A stretch of DNA of 64,000 nt from BPGX01 sp035405785 (GTDB lineage Bacteria; Bacteroidota; Bacteroidia; B-17B0; Aurantibacillaceae), in NCBI GenBank assembly GCA_035405785.1, contig DAONJS010000005.1:62001-126000 (forward strand), written 5' to 3'. The position numbers were made by a program, and so were the translations under genes. The notes beneath the pieces are model-generated. The model was not told where the DNA came from, did not search any database, and worked only from the letters and a program-made list of their open reading frames with translations. Below are positions 42,565 through 50,614 of the stretch, one piece after another. How positions within the stretch are numbered: the stretch's first letter is position 1; every line of letters begins with the position of its first letter.

Positions 42565-43544
42565 TAAAAGATAATTTTGGAAGAATACATGATTATTTGA
42601 GAATTTCGGTAATTGATAAATGCAATTTTTCCTGTGTTTATTGTTTGCCTGTAAAAAAACATCATTTTCTGCCTCATCAAAAATTAATGAAGCGAGAAGA
42701 AATTTTTGATATTGCAAAGATTTTTGTAGAATTAGGTGTAAAAAAAATTCGTTTGACTGGCGGAGAACCTTTACTTCGGGCAGATATTAAAGAAATTATT
42801 GAAGATTTACACACATTGAATATTGAATTAGCCATTACTACCAATGGATATTTTTTGGACAACTATCTGGATACACTTATTAAAAATAATGTTCGGTCTA
42901 TTAATGTAAGTTTAGACACATTAAATGAACAAAAGTTTGAAGCAATTACCGGGAAAAATGCATTTAAAAAAGTTTATGAAAATATATTATTGCTGCTTAA
43001 AAATAATATCCACCCAAAAGTAAATGCAGTATTGATTAACCCAATAAATAATTCCGAAATTATTAAATTTATTGAATGGACAAAAGATTTAAATATCCAT
43101 TTAAGATTTATAGAATTTATGCCCTTTGATTCCAATAATTGGGATTTTAATAAAATTATTACTTTAGATGATGTATTAAATATACTGAAATCAGAAGGAT
43201 ATTCATTCACTAAACTGAATGATAGTAAAAACAGCACTTCTCGTGCTTACAAAGTAAATGGCTACAAAGGAACATTTGCTATCATTAGCACTATTTCAAA
43301 TCCTTTTTGTTCTACTTGTAACAGAATGAGATTAACAGCAGATGGTAAACTTAGAAACTGTTTATTTGCACAATCAGAAACAGATTTATTGTCTGCCTAC
43401 AGACGAGGTGAAGATATTCGTCCAATGATATTAGAAAACATCAAGGGTAAATTTTTTCAAAGAGGTGGATTACCAGATTTCAAAGACAGTTCAATGCTAT
43501 TAAGTAAATTATCCAGTAGAAAAATGATAGAAATTGGCGGATAA
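42561..43544 (+). CDS. moaA: GTP 3',8-cyclase MoaA (radical SAM)
   Basis: First step of molybdenum cofactor synthesis: radical rearrangement of GTP. The 327-residue protein has the radical SAM cluster CxxxCxxC at Cys21, Cys25, Cys28 (DKCNFSCVYCLP), the LTGGEPLLR motif, and the C-terminal cluster ligands in NPFCSTCNRMRLTADGKLRNCLF. It ends in IEIGG, the double glycine important for activity. The gene overlaps the hemerythrin gene by 4 bases and precedes the CopD-like gene by 3, so all three form one operon. Its partner moaC is about 8 kb away beyond the restriction-modification operon. Confidence 0.97.
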   Translation: MIKDNFGRIHDYLRISVIDKCNFSCVYCLPVKKHHFLPHQKLMKREEIFDIAKIFVELGVKKIRLTGGEPLLRADIKEIIEDLHTLNIELAITTNGYFLDNYLDTLIKNNVRSINVSLDTLNEQKFEAITGKNAFKKVYENILLLLKNNIHPKVNAVLINPINNSEIIKFIEWTKDLNIHLRFIEFMPFDSNNWDFNKIITLDDVLNILKSEGYSFTKLNDSKNSTSRAYKVNGYKGTFAIISTISNPFCSTCNRMRLTADGKLRNCLFAQSETDLLSAYRRGEDIRPMILENIKGKFFQRGGLPDFKDSSMLLSKLSSRKMIEIGG

Positions 43545-43547
43545 GAT

Positions 43548-43994
43548 ATGTACGTTTTATTAATTTTTTTCCATATTATATTTGCTTCTGTTTGGGCAGG
43601 CGGCCATTTAGTATTATGTACAACTATTTTACCAAAAGCATTATCTAAAAAAGATTGTAATTTGATTTTAAATTTTGAATCAAATTATGAAAAAATTGGT
43701 ATTCCTTCTTTAATTGGTCAAATTATTACTGGAACACTGTTATTTTTTATGAGAGCAGATTATCAGTTTTCAATGCTTTTTGACTGGAATAATTTTTTAG
43801 GATGGCATTTTATATTAAAACTTATTACTTTAGCAATAACTTTATTATTAGCCCTTCATGCAAGATTCAAAATAATACCTGCCTTACAAAGTTCTACTTT
43901 AACTTTACTCGCTATTCACATAATACTTGTTACTCTTTTATCTATATTCTTTATTCTGATAGGGCTAAGTTTAAGATTAAATTTATTTTATTGA
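43548..43994 (+). CDS. Small membrane protein, CopD/DUF2269-like
   Basis: A 148-residue protein with four membrane helices. The first helix, MYVLLIFFHIIFASVWAGGHLVLC, has two histidines (His9, His20) spaced as in CopD-like and related heme-binding membrane proteins; further histidines lie in FLGWHFILK, LLALHARF and TLLAIHIILV. It may bind heme or copper at the membrane. Its place as third gene of the hemerythrin-moaA operon suggests a nitrate- or nitric-oxide-linked role, but that is inference from position. Confidence 0.72.
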   Translation: MYVLLIFFHIIFASVWAGGHLVLCTTILPKALSKKDCNLILNFESNYEKIGIPSLIGQIITGTLLFFMRADYQFSMLFDWNNFLGWHFILKLITLAITLLLALHARFKIIPALQSSTLTLLAIHIILVTLLSIFFILIGLSLRLNLFY

Positions 43995-44104
43995 AAAAAA
44001 ACATAGAAATTGATTAACTTCATTTTGTAAGATTTATTATTGATTTACTTTTTTTATTTTCTACAAAAAAATATTTGAAAGATATTTTATCTGAAAATTA
44101 CCTG

Positions 44105-45610
44105 TTAATTCTTTTGTTTTAAGGTCATCATTATCTCCTCAAATCTTTCTATGCCTGCTTTCAGATTTTCAATGATGTCGTTTGCCAGTTCATCAGGGTC
44201 GGGTAAATTATCAAGGTCGGTTAAACTTTTGTCTTTTATCCAAGTGATGTCAAGTGATGTTTTGTCTCTTGCTATTATTTCATCATAAGTAAATTTTCGC
44301 CAGCGTCCTTCAGGATTGGTTTTAGCATTGTAGGTTTCTTTTCGTTTATTGATGTTGGTAGGATTGTAACATTCAATAAAATCTTTCAGGTCTTCAAAGC
44401 GCAATGGATTTTTCTTTAATGTAAAATGCATATTGGTTCTGAAATCGTAAAACCAAACTTCTTTTGTTTGTGGATATTTGGATGCCGGTTTGTTGTCAAA
44501 AAACAACACATTTGCTTTTACACCCTGTTTGTAAAAAATACCTGTAGGCAAGCGAAGTATAGTGTGCAGGTTGGTTGTTTCGAGAAGTTTCTTGCGGATG
44601 ATTTCGCCTGCCCCACCTTCAAACAAAACATTGTCGGGCAACACCACTGCGGCTTTTCCGTCTGATTTCAGCATGGTGCGAATGTGCTGTAAAAAATTCA
44701 ACTGCTTGTTGCTGGTGGTTACCCAAAAATCCTGACGGTTGTAGGTTAAATCTTCGCTGTCCTGTTCGCCTTCTTCATTTGTAAAGGTCATACTGCTTTT
44801 TTTTCCAAATGGCGGATTGGCTAATACATAATCTACCCTCAAACCGGTGTCTGCAATTAAAGCATCAGCAGGCGAAATAAAGTTTTCACTTTCAAAATCA
44901 CCAATGTTATGCAGAAACAAATTCATCAAGCACAACCTTCGTGTACTGGCAACAATTTCGTTACCGTAAAAAGTTTTATGTTTTAGAAATTCTTTTTGTT
45001 CGCGGGTGAGTGAATAGTTAGCCGGATTGGCAATAAAATCGTAAGCTGCCAGAAAGAAACCGCCTGTTCCGCAGGCAGGGTCGGCTATGGTTTTCATGGG
45101 TTCGGGGCGTACACATTCTACCATCGCACGGATTAAAGGTCTGGGCGTGAAATATTGCCCCGCACCGCTTTTGGTATCTTCGGCGTTTTTTTCCAACAGT
45201 CCTTCGTAGATTTGTCCTTTTACATCGGCTCCCATCAGGCTCCATTGCTCTTTGTCAATCATATCGATGAGCTTAAAGAGTTTTGCCGGGTCTTGAATTT
45301 TGTTCTGGCTTTTGGTAAAAATTTGTCCCAGTATGCCTTTGGCTTGCGATAGTTCCCGCAAGAGGTTGGTGTAATGGTTTTCCAATTCGGCACCGCGTTT
45401 GGCAACCAAACTTTCCCAGTTGTACTCCTTTGGAATAGGGAGTTTACGGTTGTAGGGCGGTTTGCTAAACTCATCTGCCATTTTCAGGAAAAGCAAATAG
45501 GTAAGCTGTTCCAGATAGTCGCCATAGCTTACGCCATCGTCTTTGAGAATGGTGCAAAAACTCCATACTTTACTGATGATGCTTGATGTATTGTTGCTTT
45601 CGTTGCTCAT
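44105..45610 (-). CDS. hsdM: Type I restriction-modification methyltransferase subunit HsdM
   Basis: N6-adenine methyltransferase of a type I system; with HsdS it methylates, and with HsdR it cuts. The 501-residue protein has the HsdM N-terminal helical domain (ICLK-like WSFCTILKDDGVSYGDYLEQ), the AGQYFTPRPLIRAMV block, SAM motif I DPACGTGGF (residues 177-185) and catalytic motif NPPF (265-268). A helical C-terminal tail binds HsdS. The DNA here is clearly richer in G+C than the flanking Moco genes. Last gene of the hsd operon; its start is next to a short repeat at 45613-45653. Confidence 0.96.
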   Translation of the reverse strand: MSNESNNTSSIISKVWSFCTILKDDGVSYGDYLEQLTYLLFLKMADEFSKPPYNRKLPIPKEYNWESLVAKRGAELENHYTNLLRELSQAKGILGQIFTKSQNKIQDPAKLFKLIDMIDKEQWSLMGADVKGQIYEGLLEKNAEDTKSGAGQYFTPRPLIRAMVECVRPEPMKTIADPACGTGGFFLAAYDFIANPANYSLTREQKEFLKHKTFYGNEIVASTRRLCLMNLFLHNIGDFESENFISPADALIADTGLRVDYVLANPPFGKKSSMTFTNEEGEQDSEDLTYNRQDFWVTTSNKQLNFLQHIRTMLKSDGKAAVVLPDNVLFEGGAGEIIRKKLLETTNLHTILRLPTGIFYKQGVKANVLFFDNKPASKYPQTKEVWFYDFRTNMHFTLKKNPLRFEDLKDFIECYNPTNINKRKETYNAKTNPEGRWRKFTYDEIIARDKTSLDITWIKDKSLTDLDNLPDPDELANDIIENLKAGIERFEEIMMTLKQKN

Positions 45611-45612
45611 AT

Positions 45613-45653
45613 TGTTCTGACCTTGATTTATGTGATTATTTTGATTTCTGTGA
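45613..45653 (-). repeat. hsd border repeat 1
   Basis: On the minus strand: a GTCACAGAAATCAAA stretch, then ATCACATAAATCAAGGTCAG. It covers the last HsdS codons (the SQKSK end) and the gap before HsdM. It shares the ATCACA-n-ATCAA-n-GTTCAGAC pattern with the other hsd border repeats. Confidence 0.5.
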
Positions 45654-47051
45654 CTTTTTTGATTTTTTGTTTGATTTATCGGGTTTGTTTTTTTCGCGTT
45701 CTGCTCTGATGCGTTCGAGTAGTACCGAAGCTGGTTCGTCGTTGGGGTCCTGGGGTACCAATTTGCCCTCGAAGGCTTTTTTCAGAATGCTCTGGCGTAG
45801 GGCTTCGGCTTGCTGCAATGCAGCGTTGATGCTTTCTTCCAACTTGTCGCAAACCGACAGGCGTTTTTCAATTTCGGAAACGATGAGGCGTTGCTCTACG
45901 AGGGTGGGGGGAATGGGAACTACTAAATTTTCTAAAAAGCTTTTAGGAACACGTCTTTGACCAACGGCACCAGTCATATTGCGTTCTGCTTCTTGACGTG
46001 TTCTTTCTTGAACTAAATAATAAAACAGATAAGAATTAAAATATCCATCCATGCACCTTAATACATGAAACTCTGTTGAGCCAAATGCAATTTTATTTTT
46101 TAGAGAGTGGACAATCGCAATCTTGCCATTTTCCATACAAGGGGTGATTTTTGCAAAAATGACATCTCCATCGGTCATTGGGGTAAATCCTTTTTTTACT
46201 TGACCGTATTTTCTGGTTTCAACAAGATTGATTTTATTGATGACTTCTTCCACATACTTCATCGGTAAAAAGGATACTTCTAAATCATCCGAGATATTTT
46301 CAAATGGAAGTTTAGGATTCACCCATGCAATTTCATGAACTCTTTTTAATTTCCACCCCTTAGGCAAATCACCGTTGTCTGAACTTTGATGGTTGTGATG
46401 GGTGTGATGCTGTGGGTTTGCTGAATCCTGTTGATCGGAAAAATGGGATGCATCACGGTTGAGACCTTTTGTGAGCTTTCCCTCAAACGCCCATTTCAGT
46501 ACGGCTTGGCGATAGATTTTGAGTTGCTGCTGTGCCGTCTTTAAACTCTCGATGCCTTTATCCAAACTGCTGAACAACTCTTCTATTTTGGCTACAATAC
46601 GATGCTGCTCGGCAAGAGGGGGGAGAGGGAATTTATAATTCCATAATAAATCTGGATTAACGTGTGGTATTCCGGTTCCCTTTGCTTTAGTGTTTATTTC
46701 TAAATACTTAGAAAGTAGATAATAGTAGGCATAATTTAATACAATACCTAGGAAACTAATCTTTACTAACGTACTACCTAATGCCCCCTTAATTGCTTTT
46801 CCAATAAAACCTGCACGAGCACCATCCCAAACCATTAAAAAATCTTCATCCTCGCAAAAAACACATCCTTCGCCATCTGTGTATTCTTCAATAATATTTT
46901 TCTCAAATGCTTTTATATTTACATATGGGATATTACATTTTGTAGTTTTTTCATTAGAAATTAATTTAGGCTTTTTGCCCTTCTGATAAATGACAAAATC
47001 ACCAAGTCTAACTATTTCCCACCCTTTCGGAAATTCTTTTTCTTCGCTCAT
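45636..47051 (-). CDS. hsdS: Type I restriction-modification specificity subunit HsdS
   Basis: The DNA-recognition subunit, 471 residues, with two target-recognition domains (about 9-140 and 230-380), each followed by a conserved coiled-coil spacer starting LPPLAEQHRIVAKIEELFSS and IPPTLVEQRLIVSEIEKRLS. Between the first spacer and the second domain is a His/Ser/Asp-rich linker (about residues 203-225) encoded by a copy of the short hsd repeat, and the Lys/Ser-rich C-terminus is encoded by another. An AAAAGGAG ribosome-binding sequence precedes the ATG, unusual for this genome. The recognition sequence cannot be read from the protein. Confidence 0.94.
   Translation of the reverse strand: MSEEKEFPKGWEIVRLGDFVIYQKGKKPKLISNEKTTKCNIPYVNIKAFEKNIIEEYTDGEGCVFCEDEDFLMVWDGARAGFIGKAIKGALGSTLVKISFLGIVLNYAYYYLLSKYLEINTKAKGTGIPHVNPDLLWNYKFPLPPLAEQHRIVAKIEELFSSLDKGIESLKTAQQQLKIYRQAVLKWAFEGKLTKGLNRDASHFSDQQDSANPQHHTHHNHQSSDNGDLPKGWKLKRVHEIAWVNPKLPFENISDDLEVSFLPMKYVEEVINKINLVETRKYGQVKKGFTPMTDGDVIFAKITPCMENGKIAIVHSLKNKIAFGSTEFHVLRCMDGYFNSYLFYYLVQERTRQEAERNMTGAVGQRRVPKSFLENLVVPIPPTLVEQRLIVSEIEKRLSVCDKLEESINAALQQAEALRQSILKKAFEGKLVPQDPNDEPASVLLERIRAEREKNKPDKSNKKSKKSQKSK
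46377..46436 (-). repeat. hsd border repeat 2, in frame inside hsdS
   Basis: On the minus strand: GATCAACAGGATTCAGC, then ATCACACCCATCACAACCAT and CAAAGTTCAGAC. Same pattern as the repeats at gene borders, but here it lies inside hsdS and codes for the linker between the two recognition halves. Confidence 0.5.
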
Positions 47052-47058
47052 ACTGCTG

Positions 47059-47066
47059 CTCCTTTT
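47059..47066 (-). promoter_or_regulatory. Shine-Dalgarno sequence of hsdS
   Basis: AAAAGGAG on the minus strand, 7 bases before the hsdS ATG. Nearly all other genes of the window lack such a site, which fits a foreign origin of the operon or a needed re-initiation site after the repeat. Confidence 0.6.
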
Positions 47067-47108
47067 GTCTGAACTGTGATTTGTTTGATTGATTCGACGG
47101 TCATGATG
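47067..47108 (-). repeat. hsd border repeat 3
   Basis: On the minus strand: CATCATGACCGTCGAATCAA, TCAAACAAATCACAGTTCAG, AC. It fills the space just upstream of the hsdS ribosome-binding site. Confidence 0.5.
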
Positions 47109-47141
47109 TTATGGTAGCTTTGTATAGTAGTGTGGTTATTC

Positions 47142-47179
47142 GTGTTAATCCTATTCATCACAAAAATCAAAGTTTAGAC
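47142..47179 (+). repeat. hsd border repeat 4 (opposite orientation)
   Basis: On the plus strand: GTGTTAATCCTATTC, then ATCACAAAAATCAAAG and TTTAGAC. It overlaps the last codons of the GxxExxY gene, so it faces border repeat 3 across about 30 bases. A related partial copy with GTTCTGAC is at 47587-47621. Confidence 0.5.
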
Positions 47180-47601
47180 GGTTTATATTTTTTGTTTTCA
47201 AGTTGGTGAAATTTGAGTTTGGTTTCTCCAAAATAGTTGAGCAAGCCAATTTCAAGGTTATATGCTTCGAGATAATTGATGGCTTGTGCCAAATGTACCG
47301 GTTCTAATTGGGTAAGTGCTTTTATCTCTACGCTGATTTTATCTTCAACCAAAAAATCTACCCGCCTTGTTCCTACTTGTTTTTCTTTATAAAAAATCGG
47401 CATTTCAAATTCACGGGCAAAAGACAGCCCTTGTAATTCCATTTCATATTCAAGCGCCCGTTGATATATCACTTCCTGAAAACCGTTGCCCAATAACTTA
47501 TGAACTTCCATAGCACAACCTATTATTTTTGCGGTCAATGCTGAATATTTATATTCTTCCTTTATCATATCAATCTTTATCATGTCAATCACATCCATCA
47601 T
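47167..47601 (-). CDS. GxxExxY family protein (PD-(D/E)xK-like fold)
   Basis: A 144-residue protein of the GxxExxY family (PF13366): HKLLGNGFQEVIYQRALEYE carries the name-giving Gly-x-x-Glu-x-x-Tyr, then FKEKQVGTRRVDFLVED and VEIKAL (Asp...Glu-x-Lys), which resembles the core of PD-(D/E)xK nucleases, and VHLAQAINYLEAYNLEIGLLNYFG. Family role is not established. Several start codons are possible (47601, 47598, 47583, 47568); Met12 at 47568 (MIKEEYKYSALT) matches the usual family start. It lies between hsdR and hsdS inside the operon, where it could modulate restriction. Confidence 0.88.
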   Translation of the reverse strand: MMDVIDMIKIDMIKEEYKYSALTAKIIGCAMEVHKLLGNGFQEVIYQRALEYEMELQGLSFAREFEMPIFYKEKQVGTRRVDFLVEDKISVEIKALTQLEPVHLAQAINYLEAYNLEIGLLNYFGETKLKFHQLENKKYKPSKL

Positions 47602-47620
47602 TAAAAATCACAGTTCTGAC

Positions 47621-50419
47621 CTATGCTGTCAGTGCTTCGTTCATTTCGTTAATAATGTTTACCATTTCGTCGCCAAAGAGTTGCCACATTTTGCCCCGTC
47701 CGCCTTGGGCATCAAATGGGGTGTAATCCAAATCGTCTATATCTAAATGAATACTAATGGCAATATGGTCTTTAATCATTCTAAGCCATTGCATTTGTTC
47801 TTCGGTAAAGCGGTTATGTTTTCCTGCATTCTTTTTCAATATCCATTGCTGAAAATTTCGGTCAACCGTTTTATCATAAGTTGTTAGGGTATCATCAATA
47901 CCAGCCACTTTGCGAATAAGGGAAACCAGTGCCACCAGTTCGTTTTTGGGTTGTCCGCTCACTTTTTCCAGTTGTTCATAAGCACGCCAAACATTCATTG
48001 GGGCAAGGGATGGTTTGTCTGCTACCATTTTTTCTACCAAATCTTTTATCATTTTATAGGTGAGTTCACGCCTGCGGTAGGGCTGTGCATAAAAAATCTG
48101 TAAAGCAAGCATTTCATCTTTATGGCTTTCCACCCATTCTTTAAATGCAGTTACTGTTTCTATGGACTTGCTTTTATTGTCTTTGTCCCAGCCGGCATGT
48201 AACAATTCATCGGGGTTCAAATTGTCAATTTTCTGTTCGTGGGCTCTGCGAAGTTTTTCTATGAATTCATTCATTTCGCCCGTAAATATTTTGGCGGCTT
48301 CATTTCGCAGTTGTTTTAATTGTTCAGCAATGGCGGCTTCAATTCGCACCGGGGCTTCGCCACGCATTTTTTCTTTTACTTTTTGTTCAATGGCTTCTAT
48401 TGTATCGGGGTTGTAGGCATTCAATAAATTTTTTACAACAGCAGAAAGCGGTATGCCACCCGATTTTTCTTCAAATTGTTTTTTCTCTTTTTCGGTAATC
48501 TGTTTATCTAATCTTGTTAAACGATTTGCCAACGAGGTAAACAATTCTTCATCTCTTGCGCCCACCGCTATAGCATTCAATAAATCTTTCAAAGGCACAC
48601 CGGGCTTTTTTTCTAATGGACGGCTGTCGGTTTTCAAACTTTTGGTAACACCAATGGCATCCACAATCACAAAATGGTCTTTGGGCACTTTGGCATTAGG
48701 CGAAACTTTTTTCAAATCGTCTAAATTTATCACCCTTGTTCCGCGTCCTTTCATTTGCTCAAAGTAGTTGCGGCTTTTTACATCGCGCATAAAGAGCAAA
48801 CATTCCAGAGGTTTTACATCGGTTCCGGTAGCAATCATATCCACCGTTACGGCAATGCGTGGGTAATAATCGTTGCGGAATTGTGCCAGCACAGATTTAG
48901 GGTCTTCGCTGGCTCTGTAAGTTACTTTCTTACAAAAGTGATTTTCTTCGTTAAATTCTTGCCGTACAATTTGAATAATATCATCAGCGTGGCTGTCGGT
49001 TTTAGCAAAAATCAAGGTTTTGGGCACTTCGAAATTTCCATTTTCATCGAAGCGGTCAGGAAACATTTCAGGCAAATGCTCTTTAAAAGTGCGAATCACC
49101 AATCGGATTTGATTAGGATTTACAATATCTTTATCCAACTGCTGTGCAGAGTATGTTTCATCTTCATCTTGCAGTTCAAATCTTTTTTTTCGGCTCAACC
49201 TTTCACGGTGTTCCACATAGGCACCTTTCCACAGCGTAGCTCCTTGCTTTGTTATTTTTGTATCAATCAAATACACATCGTAACCTACATTCACTCCATC
49301 GGCTACTGCCATTTCGTGAGAATATTCAGAAACCACATTTTGATTAAAATAGGCAAATGTGCGGGCATCGGGGGTAGCCGTTAAGCCCACCTGAAAAGCA
49401 TCAAAATAATCCAGCACCTGCATCCAAAGGTTGTAAATGCTTCGGTGGCATTCGTCAATAAAGATGAAATCGAAGAACTCAATGGGCAATTTCTCGTTGT
49501 ATTCAACCGGTGGCACTTCTTTGGGCTGCCATTTTTTTTCATTTGGATTTTCTTCTTCGGCACTTTCATCCAAATCTTCTCCTTTCAATACGGCATACAA
49601 TCTTTGAATGGTGCTAATGTAAACATGGCTATCGTCAGGAATATATCTTGATTTCATCCGATGAACGCCGTAGAGTTCAGAAAACTTCCGGTTATCGTCA
49701 TTGGGCAGATAACTCATAAATTCCTGTTCTGCCTGTTCGCCAAGGTTTTTGGTATCAACCAAAAAGAGAATGCGTCTTACAACATTGTTGTTGTTATCGT
49801 CTTTTAGTTTCAGCAAGCGATATATGGAAGTGATGGCTGTAAAGGTTTTGCCAGAACCGGTAGCCATTTGTATCAATGCTCTCGGTTTGTTTTGTTTGAA
49901 TGATTTTTCAAGATTTTTAATAGCGTTGATTTGACACTCTCTTAGTCCTTCTTCGGGCAAATCACCTAAATCCTGTAAAGCCGCCCGCAGTGATTTTGTT
50001 TTTTTAAGCCAATTTCTTAAAGTTTCGGGGCGGTGAAAAGTAAAAACATTTCTTCCTCTTGGTTTGGGGTCTCTGAAATCTGTAAATGTTGTAACTTCAC
50101 CTGTGCTCAAATACACAAAAGGCAATTTTTCATTGTCCAGGTATTTAAGTTTTGATGTTGCATACTCTTCGGCCTGATCTTCGTGCACGGTTAGTTTGTG
50201 TCCTTCTTCTACTCTTTTTGCTTCAATAATACCCACCGGTTTGCCGTCCACAAATAGCACATAATCAGCAGGGCCGACTTCAGTGCTGTATTCACGAACA
50301 GCCACTCCAATACCTGCATTTAAATTAATTTTTGATTTTGACTGCACGAGCCAACCGCAGGCCATTAACTGTCTGTCAATGTTATCTCTTGCTATTTGTT
50401 CGGGGTTCTGATTCATCAA
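47621..50419 (-). CDS. hsdR: Type I restriction endonuclease subunit HsdR
   Basis: The motor and nuclease subunit, 932 residues, of the EcoEI-like class. N-terminal nuclease: Asp52 in GPADYVLF and Glu66-Ala-Lys68 in GIIEAKR. Helicase: Walker A MATGSGKT (residues 185-192), IDECHRSIY Walker B (DECH box), VGLTATP motif III and the QMKGRGTRV motif VI region with RGTR. The C-terminal EcoEI_R_C domain follows (about 650-932). It is the first gene of the operon with promoter element TAATTTTG at 50472-50479. Confidence 0.96.
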   Translation of the reverse strand: MMNQNPEQIARDNIDRQLMACGWLVQSKSKINLNAGIGVAVREYSTEVGPADYVLFVDGKPVGIIEAKRVEEGHKLTVHEDQAEEYATSKLKYLDNEKLPFVYLSTGEVTTFTDFRDPKPRGRNVFTFHRPETLRNWLKKTKSLRAALQDLGDLPEEGLRECQINAIKNLEKSFKQNKPRALIQMATGSGKTFTAITSIYRLLKLKDDNNNNVVRRILFLVDTKNLGEQAEQEFMSYLPNDDNRKFSELYGVHRMKSRYIPDDSHVYISTIQRLYAVLKGEDLDESAEEENPNEKKWQPKEVPPVEYNEKLPIEFFDFIFIDECHRSIYNLWMQVLDYFDAFQVGLTATPDARTFAYFNQNVVSEYSHEMAVADGVNVGYDVYLIDTKITKQGATLWKGAYVEHRERLSRKKRFELQDEDETYSAQQLDKDIVNPNQIRLVIRTFKEHLPEMFPDRFDENGNFEVPKTLIFAKTDSHADDIIQIVRQEFNEENHFCKKVTYRASEDPKSVLAQFRNDYYPRIAVTVDMIATGTDVKPLECLLFMRDVKSRNYFEQMKGRGTRVINLDDLKKVSPNAKVPKDHFVIVDAIGVTKSLKTDSRPLEKKPGVPLKDLLNAIAVGARDEELFTSLANRLTRLDKQITEKEKKQFEEKSGGIPLSAVVKNLLNAYNPDTIEAIEQKVKEKMRGEAPVRIEAAIAEQLKQLRNEAAKIFTGEMNEFIEKLRRAHEQKIDNLNPDELLHAGWDKDNKSKSIETVTAFKEWVESHKDEMLALQIFYAQPYRRRELTYKMIKDLVEKMVADKPSLAPMNVWRAYEQLEKVSGQPKNELVALVSLIRKVAGIDDTLTTYDKTVDRNFQQWILKKNAGKHNRFTEEQMQWLRMIKDHIAISIHLDIDDLDYTPFDAQGGRGKMWQLFGDEMVNIINEMNEALTA

Positions 50420-50471
50420 TAAGGAGATAATTACAATGTTTAATATTTTATTGAGAGAATAATTTCTGTTG

Positions 50472-50479
50472 CAAAATTA
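50472..50479 (-). promoter_or_regulatory. -7 element of the hsd operon
   Basis: TAATTTTG on the minus strand fits TAnnTTTG, 52 bases before the hsdR ATG. It suggests the operon came from another member of the Bacteroidota rather than from a distant phylum. Confidence 0.45.
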
Positions 50480-50614
50480 ATCAAATATTTTATTTTTTTC
50501 ATTCCAATTCTCTTCCTTTGTTTAAAAAACTTTTATTCACTAAATGAAAAAAATATTGAATTAAAAGAATTATATGAAATTGTATTAAATATTAACCTTT
50601 GTTTTCTATCTGTT

